DNA of 59,240 nt from an uncultured Sutterella sp. (GCA_900544335.1 UQUS01000009.1:1-59240); one strand, 5' to 3'; shown: positions 41,270 to 50,150, counted from the first letter of the stretch. Made by a program: numbers and translations. Notes: generated by a model from the sequence alone, not told the origin.

Positions 41270-42079
41270 ATGTTCAATCCAACGAACACGCCGTCGGCCG
41301 GCATGCGCATTATTTGCTCGACCTGCAGCCTGCATGAGTTTTGCCTGGCAGACGATTTAGATTTCAAAGAAATCGAGCGTATGGAGGAAATGGTGACCAC
41401 GCGGCGGCGTATCCGTCGCGGAGAAGTCCTTTACAGGGCCGGCGACCCCTTCGAAGCCTTCTACGCCATCCGGTTGGGCTTTTTAAAAAGTTCCGTGCTT
41501 TCGAGCGACGGACGTGAACAAGTCACGATGTTTTATATGTCGGGCGACATCATCGGGTTTGACGGCCTCGCGAACAACGTGTACGCCAGCGATGTCGTTG
41601 CCCTGGAAGATACGGAAGTGTGTGTGCTTTCTTATAAGCGCCTGCACGAAGTTTCCAGTGCGGTCCCAAAGCTTGCCGAGCACTTCGAGCGTCTACTGTC
41701 GCGGGAAATCATACGCCAAAACGGTGTCTTGCTCCTTTTGGGATCCATGCACGCCGAACAGCGTATTGCTGCCTTCCTCCTGAATCTTTCGCAACGCTTC
41801 GAGCAGCGCGGCTATTCGCGAAGTGAGTTCGTGCTACGGATGACGCGAGCGGAAATCGGCTCTTACTTAGGATTGAAACTCGAAACCGTCAGCCGTGTGC
41901 TCTCGCGCTTTACGACCGACAACGTGATTATCGTCAACCAAAAACACGTACAGATTCTGGATTTTGAGGCACTCCGCTCGATTGTGAGCGGACAGGCCTT
42001 CTTGTGTCCGGAAAAACCCACGCAACCGGCCGAATCCCCGGGAGGAATTCGCGGACTCGTAAGCATCAGGACCGCCTAA
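41270..42079 (+). CDS. fnr: FNR/ANR-family anaerobic regulator
   Basis: 269 residues from the ATG at 41270, preceded by AAAGGGGAG. The longer frame from 41150 has an unconserved leader. It is the [4Fe-4S] oxygen-sensing activator of anaerobic genes. The cluster cysteines are Cys16, Cys19 and Cys25 (IICSTCSLHEFC) plus Cys118 (EDTEVCVLS). The cyclic-nucleotide-type barrel and dimer helix follow. The DNA-recognition helix has LKLETVSRVLSRF with the FNR-type E-xx-SR. Promoter boxes match its own predicted site, so autoregulation and control of hemN are likely. Confidence 0.95.
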   Translation: MFNPTNTPSAGMRIICSTCSLHEFCLADDLDFKEIERMEEMVTTRRRIRRGEVLYRAGDPFEAFYAIRLGFLKSSVLSSDGREQVTMFYMSGDIIGFDGLANNVYASDVVALEDTEVCVLSYKRLHEVSSAVPKLAEHFERLLSREIIRQNGVLLLLGSMHAEQRIAAFLLNLSQRFEQRGYSRSEFVLRMTRAEIGSYLGLKLETVSRVLSRFTTDNVIIVNQKHVQILDFEALRSIVSGQAFLCPEKPTQPAESPGGIRGLVSIRTA

Positions 42080-42097
42080 GCCTCGTTTTGTTTGTTT

Positions 42098-43489
42098 ATG
42101 TCTGAAAATTTAAGTTTTACCAAGCCCGATATCAGCTATCGGGCTATTGCGCGTCTCGCGGCCCCGATTCTCGTGGCTAACATCTCGATTATCGGATCGG
42201 GAACCATTGACACGATCATGGCAGGAAGGCTCGGTGCCGAGCACTTGGCGGCCGTGGCCATCGGAAATGCTACGGTCATCATGGTCATTCTCACGCTCGT
42301 GGGCGTCATACAGTCCTTAAGTCCGCTTGCCGGTCACCATTTCGGTGCGCGACGATTTGAGCGCATCGGCTTTGAACTGACGCAAAGCCTGTGGCTCTCG
42401 CTCGTGCTCGGTCTTGTCGGTCTGGCGATCTTATCGGCAACCGATTTTTGGATCAGCCTCTGTAATGCCCAGGGAAACGTCGCCCGGATGCTACGCATTT
42501 ACCTCCTTGCGAGCGCAGCCAGCGTTCCGGCCTTCATGTTGGCGCGCCCCTTTGTGGCGCTTAACGCGGCCGTGAACCTGCCGCGCGTGACGATGTGGGT
42601 GTCAATCGGTCTCCTTGTCTTAAAGGGACCCCTTAACTACGTTTTCATGTACGGGCTTTTCGGCCTACCGGCTTTAGGGGGTGCAGGTGCCGGTGTTTCC
42701 TCGGCTCTCGGGGCCACGGTAAGCCTCATTGCCCTTTATTCGTACTGGCGCTTTTCGCATGTGTACGATGTGATGCGACCGGCACGCATTTATCTTCCGA
42801 ACTGGCAAGCGATTAAGACACATCTGAAAATCGGAGTTCCGATTTCGCTTTCGATGTTTTTTGAAATCAGTTCCTTTGCCCTGATGGCCATCCTCATCGG
42901 ACGCATCGGAACGATTGATGTGGCCGCACACCAGATTGTCGGCAACACCACGTCCTTTATCTATCAGGCGCCGCTTTCATTGGGTATTGCCGTCAGTGTC
43001 CTTGTGGCTCAGTGCCTCGGCGCCGGCTCGCCCACGCTCGCGCGTCAAGCGATGATACGTGTCCTGCGCTTTGCCCTGGGGATTGCAGCCGTGACCTGTT
43101 CGTGTCTTTTCCTTTTCAGACACACAGTGGTCTCGCTTTTTACAACAGACCCGGCCGTGGCGCTTTTGGCCGAATCGCTTTTAGGGATCGCCGTGATTTT
43201 TCACGTCGCCGATGCCCTGCAGACCATTAGTTGCTTTGCCCTTCGCGGCTATCGCGTCACATTCCTTCCGATGTGTATTTACGGGGTCCTCTTGTGGTCG
43301 GTAGGCCTCGGAGGCGGTTGCTGGCTCGGTTTTCACGCCGAATCGTTCGGAGGGCCCTTCGGAGCCCACGGCTTCTGGGCGGCAACGGCAGCCGGCATTA
43401 TTCTCGTGAGTATTGCCATCAGCACCTACGCCTTTTACATCGCCAAAGATCGGCTTAAAGACGAGCGCGTCGCCCGCACGTGCCTCTAG
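42098..43489 (+). CDS. MATE-family multidrug efflux transporter
   Basis: 463 residues with 12 membrane segments in the usual two-fold repeat. N-terminal ARLAAPILVANISIIGSGTI (about 13-32) and GRLGAEHLAAVAIGN (about 36-50) are NorM-type. The second half repeats VAAHQIVGNTTSFIYQAPLS. It exports cationic drugs or toxic metabolites in exchange for Na+ or H+. It starts 18 bases after the fnr stop, so it may be partly co-transcribed with fnr. Confidence 0.92.
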   Translation: MSENLSFTKPDISYRAIARLAAPILVANISIIGSGTIDTIMAGRLGAEHLAAVAIGNATVIMVILTLVGVIQSLSPLAGHHFGARRFERIGFELTQSLWLSLVLGLVGLAILSATDFWISLCNAQGNVARMLRIYLLASAASVPAFMLARPFVALNAAVNLPRVTMWVSIGLLVLKGPLNYVFMYGLFGLPALGGAGAGVSSALGATVSLIALYSYWRFSHVYDVMRPARIYLPNWQAIKTHLKIGVPISLSMFFEISSFALMAILIGRIGTIDVAAHQIVGNTTSFIYQAPLSLGIAVSVLVAQCLGAGSPTLARQAMIRVLRFALGIAAVTCSCLFLFRHTVVSLFTTDPAVALLAESLLGIAVIFHVADALQTISCFALRGYRVTFLPMCIYGVLLWSVGLGGGCWLGFHAESFGGPFGAHGFWAATAAGIILVSIAISTYAFYIAKDRLKDERVARTCL

Positions 43490-43510
43490 TACAATTGCGC
43501 CGCATTGCTC

Positions 43511-43536
43511 CCCTCGGGTTTTAAAATGCCCGAGGG
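43511..43536. promoter_or_regulatory. Palindrome upstream of purF
   Basis: CCCTCGGG and CCCGAGGG, perfect 8-bp arms around a 10-base TTTTAAAATG centre. It lies 35 bases before the purF ATG and 21 after the MATE stop. The centre contains a -10-like TTAAAAT. It could be an operator over the purF promoter, or the terminator of the MATE gene. There is no T-run after it, which favours an operator. Confidence 0.45.
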
Positions 43537-43570
43537 AACCTACTTTCAGGAAAGGGATAAAAAGACCACT

Positions 43571-44998
43571 ATGTGCGGCGTTGTCGGAATCCTCGCAGAC
43601 CGTTCGGTCAATCAGCAAATCTATGATGCACTCCTTTTGTTGCAGCACCGCGGACAAGATGCTGCCGGCATCGGCACGATGCAAGGCGACCGCTTTGCGC
43701 TTTTTAAAGCCAAGGGCCTTGTGAGCGACATCTTTCGCACACGGGATATGCGAAACCTTGTCGGCAACGCCGGTATCGGACACGTGCGCTACCCGACGCA
43801 AGGGTGCGCAAGCGACAACCTGGAAAGTCAGCCCTTTTATGTCAACGCCCCGTTCGGAATTCTCTTTGCCCACAACGGGAACCTCACGAATGCCCGTGAA
43901 ATCAAAGAACGCCTTGCCAAAATCGACCACCGCCATACGCTGACGATGAGCGATTCGGAGGTGCTTTTAAACGTCTTTGCCGATGCCCTGGCGCACGAGA
44001 CAAACGGCAAAGATTTTTGCCCCGAGGCGCTTTTTCGCGCCGTAGGAACGGTGCACAAAATCGTGCAGGGGTCGTACGCTTGTGTGGCGCTTATTGCCGG
44101 CCACGGACTCGTGGCATTTCGCGATCCGCACGCCATTCGTCCGCTTTGTTTCGGGACACGCACCAATCCGAACGGGCGATGCGACACGATGTTTAGTTCC
44201 GAATCGGTGACGATGGGGCGTCTCGGATTTACCCTCGTGCGCGACGTTGCCCCCGGGGAAGCGGTGTTCGTCGATACGAACGGGACTTTGTATAGCCACG
44301 TTTGCGCCGACGACGCTACTCTTAATCCCTGCGCCTTCGAGTACATTTACTTTGCGCGTCCGGAAAGCGTCATCGACAAAATTAACGTCTATGCCGCGCG
44401 CTTAAAGCTCGGTCAGTATTTGGCTCGGGCCGTTGCCAAGCGCATCGATGTTCACACCATCGACTGCGTCATCCCGATTCCCGATACCGGAAGACCGGCT
44501 GCCCAGGAATTAGCCGGCCTATTAGGCTTAAATTACCGCGAAGGCTTTATTAAGAATCGCTATGTCGGACGCACGTTTATCATGCCCGACCAAGCCACAC
44601 GCAAAAAGAGCGTACGGCAAAAGCTCAACGCCATGCCCGTGGAATTTGCCGGCAAGTCCGTTCTTTTAGTCGACGATTCGATTGTGCGCGGCACCACAAT
44701 GGGGCAGATTGTCGACTTAGCGCGCCAGTCGGGCGCAACGAAAGTCTATGTGGCCTCCACAGCACCGCGCGTGATGTTTCCGAACGTGTACGGAATCGAT
44801 ATTCCTTCGTGTGACGAACTGATTTGCGGACACGGGGAAGACGAAAGGGAAGTCGCGCGCCGAATCGGCGCCGATGATGTGATTTACCTTCCCTTGCCGG
44901 ACTTAACGCGGGCCTTGCAGGACTTAAATCCGGAAATTCAGAAATTTGACTGCTCGTGCTTTGACGGCGATTACGTTGCAGGAAACGTTGCCGCCTAA
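43571..44998 (+). CDS. purF: Amidophosphoribosyltransferase
   Basis: 475 residues from the ATG at 43571, so that Cys2 is exposed as the glutaminase nucleophile after Met removal (MCGVVGILAD). It makes phosphoribosylamine from PRPP and glutamine, the first step of purine synthesis. Glutamine-site motifs are LLLQHRGQDAAGI and HNGNLTNA. The PRPP loop is LLVDDSIVRGTTMGQIV near 365. AGGAAAGGG lies about 18-26 bases upstream. Confidence 0.97.
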   Translation: MCGVVGILADRSVNQQIYDALLLLQHRGQDAAGIGTMQGDRFALFKAKGLVSDIFRTRDMRNLVGNAGIGHVRYPTQGCASDNLESQPFYVNAPFGILFAHNGNLTNAREIKERLAKIDHRHTLTMSDSEVLLNVFADALAHETNGKDFCPEALFRAVGTVHKIVQGSYACVALIAGHGLVAFRDPHAIRPLCFGTRTNPNGRCDTMFSSESVTMGRLGFTLVRDVAPGEAVFVDTNGTLYSHVCADDATLNPCAFEYIYFARPESVIDKINVYAARLKLGQYLARAVAKRIDVHTIDCVIPIPDTGRPAAQELAGLLGLNYREGFIKNRYVGRTFIMPDQATRKKSVRQKLNAMPVEFAGKSVLLVDDSIVRGTTMGQIVDLARQSGATKVYVASTAPRVMFPNVYGIDIPSCDELICGHGEDEREVARRIGADDVIYLPLPDLTRALQDLNPEIQKFDCSCFDGDYVAGNVAA

Positions 44999-45016
44999 CC
45001 GGGTCCTTCAAAAGAA

Positions 45017-45056
45017 AACGCCCGAGGCAGCCGAACATCGGTCAATCTCGGGCGTT
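45017..45056. terminator. Terminator between convergent purF and purC
   Basis: Perfect 10-bp stem AACGCCCGAG/CTCGGGCGTT with a 20-base loop. It is T-rich on the plus side (CGTTTC) and on the minus side (TTCTTTTG), so it may work both ways. Confidence 0.7.
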
Positions 45057-45076
45057 CGTTTCAAAAAGCGCGTTAA

Positions 45077-45967
45077 CTAGGCAAGCGTTTTACCCGTTAA
45101 GCGTTCATAAGCTTCACGGTACTTGGTTGCGGTCTTTTCCAACACGTCTTCGGGCGGAACCGGGGCCGGCGGCGTCTTGTTCCAGGGCTGCGCTTCGAGC
45201 CAGTCACGCACGAACTGCTTATCAAAACTCGGGGGCGAGATGCCCAAGCGATACTGGTCGGCAGGCCAGAAACGCGAGCTATCGGGAGTGAGGACCTCGT
45301 CCATCAAGCACACACGACCGGCCTCATCCAAACCGAACTCAAACTTCGTATCGGCGATGATGATGCCGCGTGTCTTGGCGTACTCGGCCGCACGCGTATA
45401 AAGGTCTAACGTCAGCCGACGAATTTCCGTCGCGATGTCCTTGCCGTACAGGGCACAGACGCGATCAAAATCGATGTTTTCATCGTGCGTGCCGACCTCG
45501 GCTTTAGCCGCCGGGGTAAAGATCGGTTCGGGAAGCTTTTCGGCCTTTTGTAGCCCCGCGGGGAGCTTAATGCCGCAAATCGTGCCGTCTTCCTGGTAGG
45601 ACTTCCAACTGCTACCGATCACATAGCCGCGCGCCACGCACTCGACCAGAATCGGCTTTAGGCGCTTGACGACCATGGCGCGACCGGCGACCTGATCGAC
45701 CTCATCGGGCGCAACGACCGACTCAGGCGCAATGCCCGTTAACTGCGTGGGCATACCCGAGGCGAGCTTTTCAAACCAGAACTGTGTCAGACCCGTCAGG
45801 ACCTTGCCCTTGTTCGCAATCGGAACGCTCAAGATGACGTCAAATGCACTGATGCGATCGGTGGCAATCATTAACAGCTTGTCGTCATCGAGGGCATAGC
45901 ATTCGCGAACCTTGCCGCGGTAAACCAAGGGGAGCCCCTTAAGGGAAGTCTTCATTAGACCTTGCAT
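45077..45967 (-). CDS. purC: SAICAR synthetase
   Basis: 296 residues from the ATG at 45967, which has CGGAG 8 bases upstream. An alternative ATG 4 codons later is possible. It condenses CAIR with aspartate in purine synthesis. ATP-grasp-like segments are YRGKVRECYALDDDKLLMIA, TDRISAFDVIL, VVKRLKPILVECVARGYV and GIIIADTKFEFGLD. About 300 residues is the length of the betaproteobacterial (long) type. Confidence 0.95.
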   Translation of the reverse strand: MQGLMKTSLKGLPLVYRGKVRECYALDDDKLLMIATDRISAFDVILSVPIANKGKVLTGLTQFWFEKLASGMPTQLTGIAPESVVAPDEVDQVAGRAMVVKRLKPILVECVARGYVIGSSWKSYQEDGTICGIKLPAGLQKAEKLPEPIFTPAAKAEVGTHDENIDFDRVCALYGKDIATEIRRLTLDLYTRAAEYAKTRGIIIADTKFEFGLDEAGRVCLMDEVLTPDSSRFWPADQYRLGISPPSFDKQFVRDWLEAQPWNKTPPAPVPPEDVLEKTATKYREAYERLTGKTLA

Positions 45968-46267
45968 AAGAAATACTCCGAAGATTGAAATAACAAAAAA
46001 CAACCAAATCCGTCTTGCCTCTCACACGAAGGCGCTGTGAGTGGCATTTAAGCACAAGCAGGAAAAAACCGCATCAGGAATAAACCGTAACGAACCTGCG
46101 CTTTTCGATACCCGAAATTGTATGGAAACATGGGAAAAACGGAAAAGGGAAAAAGGGGCGACTCGGGATTTCCCTATGAAAGCGCTGAAAGAATCGGGAG
46201 GTCGGCAACGCCTTCCTCCCGATTGTGAACCTTACGACCATTAAGCCGAAGAGTTAACTCAGACCGA
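45968..46267. other. Intergenic region upstream of purC
   Basis: No convincing gene. A 67-codon plus-strand frame (46041-46244) has no ribosome site and unnatural composition. A minus-strand TACAAT at 46117-46122 could be the purC -10. The DASS gene terminator occupies 46192-46224. No riboswitch is recognisable. Confidence 0.5.
46192..46224 (-). terminator. Terminator of the DASS transporter gene
   Basis: Perfect 10-bp stem AATCGGGAGG/CCTCCCGATT, 44 bases beyond the transporter stop. On the minus strand CTTTC follows, so the T-run is weak. Confidence 0.55.
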
Positions 46268-47680
46268 TTACCACAGTCCGATCAGCTTCCACCAAGCGAT
46301 ACCGACCGTGAACCAAATCACGGTGTTGATGGTCGTCACGACAAAGCCGTTACGCCACCATTCGCCCTGAGAAACGTATCCGGCACCGAAGTACACCGGG
46401 GCCGCACCGTTACCGTAGTGCGTGAGCGAAATCGGCAGGTTGGCAAAAATGCCGAAGGCAATGGCGACCATGAGCGCCGGGGCGCCGCAAGCCGCCGCCA
46501 CGGCCACGAAGGCCGCGTACATGGCCGAAATACGAGCCGTCACGGACGCAAAGCAATAGTGCGAGTAAATGTAAATGAGCGAGATTACGAGGAACGAAGC
46601 AACCCAACCCATGTGAGCCGCGGAAATGCCGCTCGCAATGAAAGCCGCCGCCCATTTGACAAAGCCGCTCTTTGCCAGAGCCGTCGCCAAGGACATTAAA
46701 CCACCCATCCAGAACATCGCGTCCCAAGCACCCTTTTCCGAAAGAATGTCTTTCCAACTCAAAACTTGCGCAATGAGCATAATCGAGACAGCGAGCATGG
46801 CAATCGGCGTGGCACCGAGCCCGGTAAGGCTTCCCGTGGCCCACAGAGCCAAGCACATGACAAAGACAAAGGCGAGCACGAGTTCTTCTTTGGTCATCGG
46901 CCCCATCTTTTGGAGTTCAGCCGCTGCCAAAGACTTGGCATTGGGTGTCTCACGAATTTCCGGCGTCGCAATCTTCAGAAGAATGAGCGGAACGAGGAAC
47001 AAGCAGATCAAGCCCGGGACGATAGCGGCAATAGCCCACTCCATCCAGGTCAGTTCCACACCGACGGCACTGGCGGCCAAGCCGACGCAAAGCGGGTTAC
47101 CGGCCATGGACGTTAAGAACATCGTGCAGGTGACTGCATCGGCGTGGAAACCCACTTGCATCAGGTATTTACCGATCTTACCGGCACTCGGACCGGCTTC
47201 CGAACCGAAAGCACTCGAAAGCGACTGAACAATCGGATAGAAAACGCCGCCGCCCCGGGCCGTGGCCGAAGGCATAGCCGGCGAAATCACGAGTTCGGCC
47301 AAGCAAATCGAGTAGCCGAGCGACAGCGAACTCTTGCCGATGCAGTGAATGATAAAGAACGCAATGCGGCGTCCTAAACCCGTCTTAATAAACCCACGAG
47401 ACAGGAAGAAGGCACACACAATGAGCCAAATCGTTCCGTTGCCGAATCCCATGAGCACATCTTTGGTCTTGAGAATTCCGAAGAAGGCGCAGATTGTCAG
47501 CGACAGGAACGCAACGGCACCCATCGGAATCGGCTGCAAAATAAAGCCGGCAATAGTTGCAACGAAGATGGCAAATAAATGCCAGGCAGCGAGCGAGAGC
47601 CCGTGCGGGCAAGGCAGGAACCAGATGATGGCCCCGAGTCCTAATACGATTGCCCATTTCTTGAGGGCAGTACTATCCAT
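46268..47680 (-). CDS. DASS-family sodium/dicarboxylate (or sulfate) symporter
   Basis: 470 residues with about 12 membrane segments. It is a divalent anion:sodium symporter of the CitT/YbhI type, judged from NGTIWLIVCAFFLSRGFIKTGLGRR (split across the first hairpin), LVISPAMPSATARGGGVFYP and the C-terminal FANLPISLTHYGNGAAPVYF. The two SNT/NPTH-like hairpins are SATARGG and LTHYGNG. The substrate (succinate, tartrate, citrate or similar) cannot be told from sequence. AGGGG is 7 bases before the ATG. An inverted repeat lies upstream in the long intergenic region. Confidence 0.9.
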   Translation of the reverse strand: MDSTALKKWAIVLGLGAIIWFLPCPHGLSLAAWHLFAIFVATIAGFILQPIPMGAVAFLSLTICAFFGILKTKDVLMGFGNGTIWLIVCAFFLSRGFIKTGLGRRIAFFIIHCIGKSSLSLGYSICLAELVISPAMPSATARGGGVFYPIVQSLSSAFGSEAGPSAGKIGKYLMQVGFHADAVTCTMFLTSMAGNPLCVGLAASAVGVELTWMEWAIAAIVPGLICLFLVPLILLKIATPEIRETPNAKSLAAAELQKMGPMTKEELVLAFVFVMCLALWATGSLTGLGATPIAMLAVSIMLIAQVLSWKDILSEKGAWDAMFWMGGLMSLATALAKSGFVKWAAAFIASGISAAHMGWVASFLVISLIYIYSHYCFASVTARISAMYAAFVAVAAACGAPALMVAIAFGIFANLPISLTHYGNGAAPVYFGAGYVSQGEWWRNGFVVTTINTVIWFTVGIAWWKLIGLW

Positions 47681-47858
47681 GATTTTCCCCTAAATAAAAA
47701 TCTCGATATCGTGTAGATTATTCCGAGGAAAACCCGATACAACGCCCCGAAAACCCCTGCAAACGACATCAAAGCTCTGGTCTTGTCGGCATCGATCAAT
47801 ACGACCGACACCAAACAAAACGGCTCTAACCGAGCCGAGACCACTATACTCTGGGCTC

Positions 47859-47876
47859 TCCTATAAAAATATAGGA
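47859..47876. promoter_or_regulatory. 18-bp inverted repeat, candidate operator of the DASS gene
   Basis: TCCTATA-AAAA-TATAGGA, with perfect 7-bp arms. It is placed 11 bases upstream of a candidate minus-strand -10. The binding protein is unknown. Confidence 0.5.
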
Positions 47877-47904
47877 TGCAACTAATTGTTGATTTTGAAC
47901 GGAG

Positions 47905-47916
47905 GCACTTAAGTGC
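47905..47916. promoter_or_regulatory. 12-bp perfect palindrome
   Basis: GCACTTAAGTGC followed by TTTT. It could be an operator or a very short hairpin terminator of an unknown transcript. Confidence 0.35.
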
Positions 47917-48132
47917 TTTTACTTAGTCGCTTTTCGGTGCGCTTGAGCGAAATTTCCTACCTGACATTATTTTTCGCTTTTGCAATTTCACACTAAGGCA
48001 CCCCCGAAGGCGCCCGGATTGCCTGAAAAACGTGTCAACGCCGCCGAGGGATTCGGCTAAAATGAGTCACAGGATACGAGACGGGTTTTCCGTCGCGGTC
48101 CCTGTGTTCATTCTTTCTGGGAGCAGATTAAT

Positions 48133-49197
48133 ATGGCACTTGTCAGTTTGCGTCAGTTGCTTGACCATGCAGCGGAAAACGGGTACGGCATTCCCGCTTT
48201 CAACGTTAACAACCTCGAGCAGGTTCACGCCATCATGGAGGCAGCGCAAGATGTCGGTGCGCCGGTCATCATGCAGGCTTCGGCCGGTGCTCGTAAGTAC
48301 GCTGGGGAAACGTTTCTAAAGTATCTGATTGAAGCGGCTGTCGAGAGTTATCCGGACATCCCGATTTGCATGCACCTAGATCACGGTCGTAGCCCGGCCG
48401 CCTGCCAAAGCGCCATGCGCTACGGCTTTACGTCCGTCATGATGGACGGCTCTTTGATGCCGGACGGAAAAACACCGGCCACCTACGAGTACAACGTCGA
48501 AACGACGCGCCTTATCGTCGATGCAGCACACTCAATCGGCGTTTCCGTCGAAGGCGAACTCGGCTGCATCGGCTCCCTTGAAACACTGCAAGCGGCGAAA
48601 GAGGACGGTCACGGCGCCGAAGGGAAACTGACGCGCGACATGCTCCTGACGGACCCGAATCAGGCTGCCGAATTTGTGCGTGCAACGCAACTCGATGCCC
48701 TCGCGATTGCCATCGGCACGAGCCACGGCGCCTACAAGTTCACCCGCAAGCCCACAGGCGAAATCCTGTCGATTCAACGCGTCAAGGAAATTCACGCCCG
48801 CTTGCCGAACACGCACCTGGTGATGCACGGCTCGAGCTCCGTGCCGCAGGAAATCCTCGCCGAAATCCGCAAGTACGGCGGTCAGATGCGCGAAACGTAC
48901 GGCGTTCCGGTCGAAGAAATTCAGGAAGCCATTCGCCACGGCGTGCGCAAGGTCAATGTCGATACCGATATTCGCCTCGCGATGACAGCGGCCATTCGTC
49001 GGTACTTTGTTGAGAATCCGAGCGAATTCGATCCGCGCGGGTACCTTACGAAGGCCCGTGAAGCAGCACGAGAACTTTGCAAGGGTCGTTACCTTGCCTT
49101 CGGTTGCGAAGGTCAGGGCGCCCGCATCAAGCCCGTTCCTGTCTCGGTCATGGCCAAGCACTATGCCGACGGTTCTTTGGCGCAAAAAGTCATCTAA
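48133..49197 (+). CDS. fba: Class II fructose-bisphosphate aldolase
   Basis: 354 residues. Zinc-dependent aldolase of glycolysis and gluconeogenesis. The zinc-binding motif is CMHLDHGRSPAACQSAM (about 78-94), and EGELGCIGSLE (about 137-147), AIAIGTSHGAYKF and LVMHGSSSVP complete the site. The length and the C-terminal GYLTKAREAARELCKGRYLA are of the CbbA/Fba type common in beta- and alphaproteobacteria. GGGAG lies about 11 bases upstream. Confidence 0.96.
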   Translation: MALVSLRQLLDHAAENGYGIPAFNVNNLEQVHAIMEAAQDVGAPVIMQASAGARKYAGETFLKYLIEAAVESYPDIPICMHLDHGRSPAACQSAMRYGFTSVMMDGSLMPDGKTPATYEYNVETTRLIVDAAHSIGVSVEGELGCIGSLETLQAAKEDGHGAEGKLTRDMLLTDPNQAAEFVRATQLDALAIAIGTSHGAYKFTRKPTGEILSIQRVKEIHARLPNTHLVMHGSSSVPQEILAEIRKYGGQMRETYGVPVEEIQEAIRHGVRKVNVDTDIRLAMTAAIRRYFVENPSEFDPRGYLTKAREAARELCKGRYLAFGCEGQGARIKPVPVSVMAKHYADGSLAQKVI

Positions 49198-49211
49198 CGC
49201 TCCACAGGGAG

Positions 49212-49240
49212 AGGGGAGCCGACTCGGCTCCCCTTTTTAT
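49212..49240 (+). terminator. Terminator of fba, ending 2 bases before dgkA
   Basis: Perfect 10-bp stem AGGGGAGCCG/CGGCTCCCCT with a 3-base loop, followed by TTTTATT. It is a classical terminator by sequence. Because the dgkA ATG is at 49243, it also shapes dgkA translation initiation. Confidence 0.85.
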
Positions 49241-49242
49241 TC

Positions 49243-49635
49243 ATGACACCCCAAAACGCAAACGACTTAAAGGGAAAAACGGGAATCACGCGCCTTATCA
49301 ATGCCACGCGTTACTCCAAAGACGGGATTTGTCAGGCTTGGCACTCCGAAGAGGCGTTTCGCCAAGAGGCCCTTCTGGCCGTGATTTTGATTCCGGTGAG
49401 TTTTTTTCTTCCCGTTGAGTTGGCCTTGCGACTTATGTGCCTATTTTCAGTTGTATTCGTGCTCGTTGTGGAACTATTAAATTCGGGACTTGAAGCGGCC
49501 ATTGACCGCATCGGACCGGAAATCCACCCGAAATCGAAATTTGCCAAAGATGCCGGCAGTGCCGCCGTGCTCTTTTCTCTTCTCTTTTGTGCCGTCACTT
49601 GGATCAGTGTCCTTGTCACGGCGTTTGTTTTGTAA
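49243..49635 (+). CDS. dgkA: Diacylglycerol kinase
   Basis: 130 residues. Small trimeric membrane kinase that recycles diacylglycerol. The family match is clear: TGITRLINATRYSKDGICQAW, EEAFRQEALLAV, VELLNSGLEAAIDRIG (catalytic Glu), FAKDAGSAAVL. Three membrane helices are visible. The ATG sits just after the fba terminator with no linear ribosome site; the nearest purine-rich stretch (AGGGAG, 49206-49211) lies on the far side of the hairpin. It is followed by purE after 14 bases. Confidence 0.93.
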   Translation: MTPQNANDLKGKTGITRLINATRYSKDGICQAWHSEEAFRQEALLAVILIPVSFFLPVELALRLMCLFSVVFVLVVELLNSGLEAAIDRIGPEIHPKSKFAKDAGSAAVLFSLLFCAVTWISVLVTAFVL

Positions 49636-49649
49636 ATAAAGGATCGGTT

Positions 49650-50150
49650 ATGACAGAGTTACACACACCCGCCGTTGCCGTTGTGATGGGTTCGACCTCC
49701 GACTGGGACATGATGAAACCGGCCGTGGATATTTTGAAGTCGTTCGGTATTGCTCACGAAATCAAAATCTTAAGTGCCCATCGCCTACCCGATGAGACCG
49801 CCGAATTTGCCTCGACAGCCAAAGCACGGGGCTTAAAAGCGATTATTGCCGGAGCCGGGGGAGCGGCACATTTGGCCGGTGTCATCGCCGCCAAAACCAC
49901 GCTTCCCGTCTTAGGCGTTCCCGTCCCCTCCAAGTACTTAAAAGGAATGGATAGCCTTCTTTCCATCGTGCAGATGCCTCGAGGCATCCCGGTGGCTACA
50001 TTCGCTATCGGCGAGGGGGGCGCGGCGAACGCAGCGATTTTTGCCGTTTCCATGCTCGCTCTGACCGACAAAGCCTTAAGCGACAAACTCGACGGTTTCC
50101 GCGTCAAGCAAAGCCAAAAGGTTCGCGAGGCAACGCTTCCGAATGACTAA
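49650..50150 (+). CDS. purE: N5-carboxyaminoimidazole ribonucleotide mutase
   Basis: 166 residues from the ATG at 49650, preceded by AAAGGA. It converts N5-CAIR to CAIR in purine synthesis. Class I PurE motifs are VVMGSTSDWDMM, ILSAHRLPDETAEFA (catalytic His), IIAGAGGAAHLAGVIAA and PVLGVPVPSKYLKGMDSLLS. PurK, its usual partner, is not next to it. It overlaps tsaC by 8 bp. Confidence 0.97.
   Translation: MTELHTPAVAVVMGSTSDWDMMKPAVDILKSFGIAHEIKILSAHRLPDETAEFASTAKARGLKAIIAGAGGAAHLAGVIAAKTTLPVLGVPVPSKYLKGMDSLLSIVQMPRGIPVATFAIGEGGAANAAIFAVSMLALTDKALSDKLDGFRVKQSQKVREATLPND

Larger units (their letters stand above)
47681..48132. other. Divergent control region between DASS gene and aldolase
   Basis: 452 bases without a gene. 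It holds an 18-bp inverted repeat (47859-47876), a 12-bp palindrome (47905-47916), and a small hairpin (47821-47837). A minus-strand TATAGT (47843-47848) may be the DASS -10. The aldolase -10 is probably TAAAAT near 48057. No RNA gene is recognised. Confidence 0.5.

Noticed and set aside
43181..43936. 251-codon minus-strand frame across the MATE/purF junction
   Set aside because: Crosses two real genes on the opposite strand and has no domain or ribosome site.
46041..46244. 67-codon plus-strand frame between purC and the DASS gene
   Set aside because: No ribosome site, lysine/glutamate-rich unnatural sequence, and it contains the transporter terminator.
48532..49185. 217-codon minus-strand frame opposite fba
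   Set aside because: Shadow of the aldolase gene.
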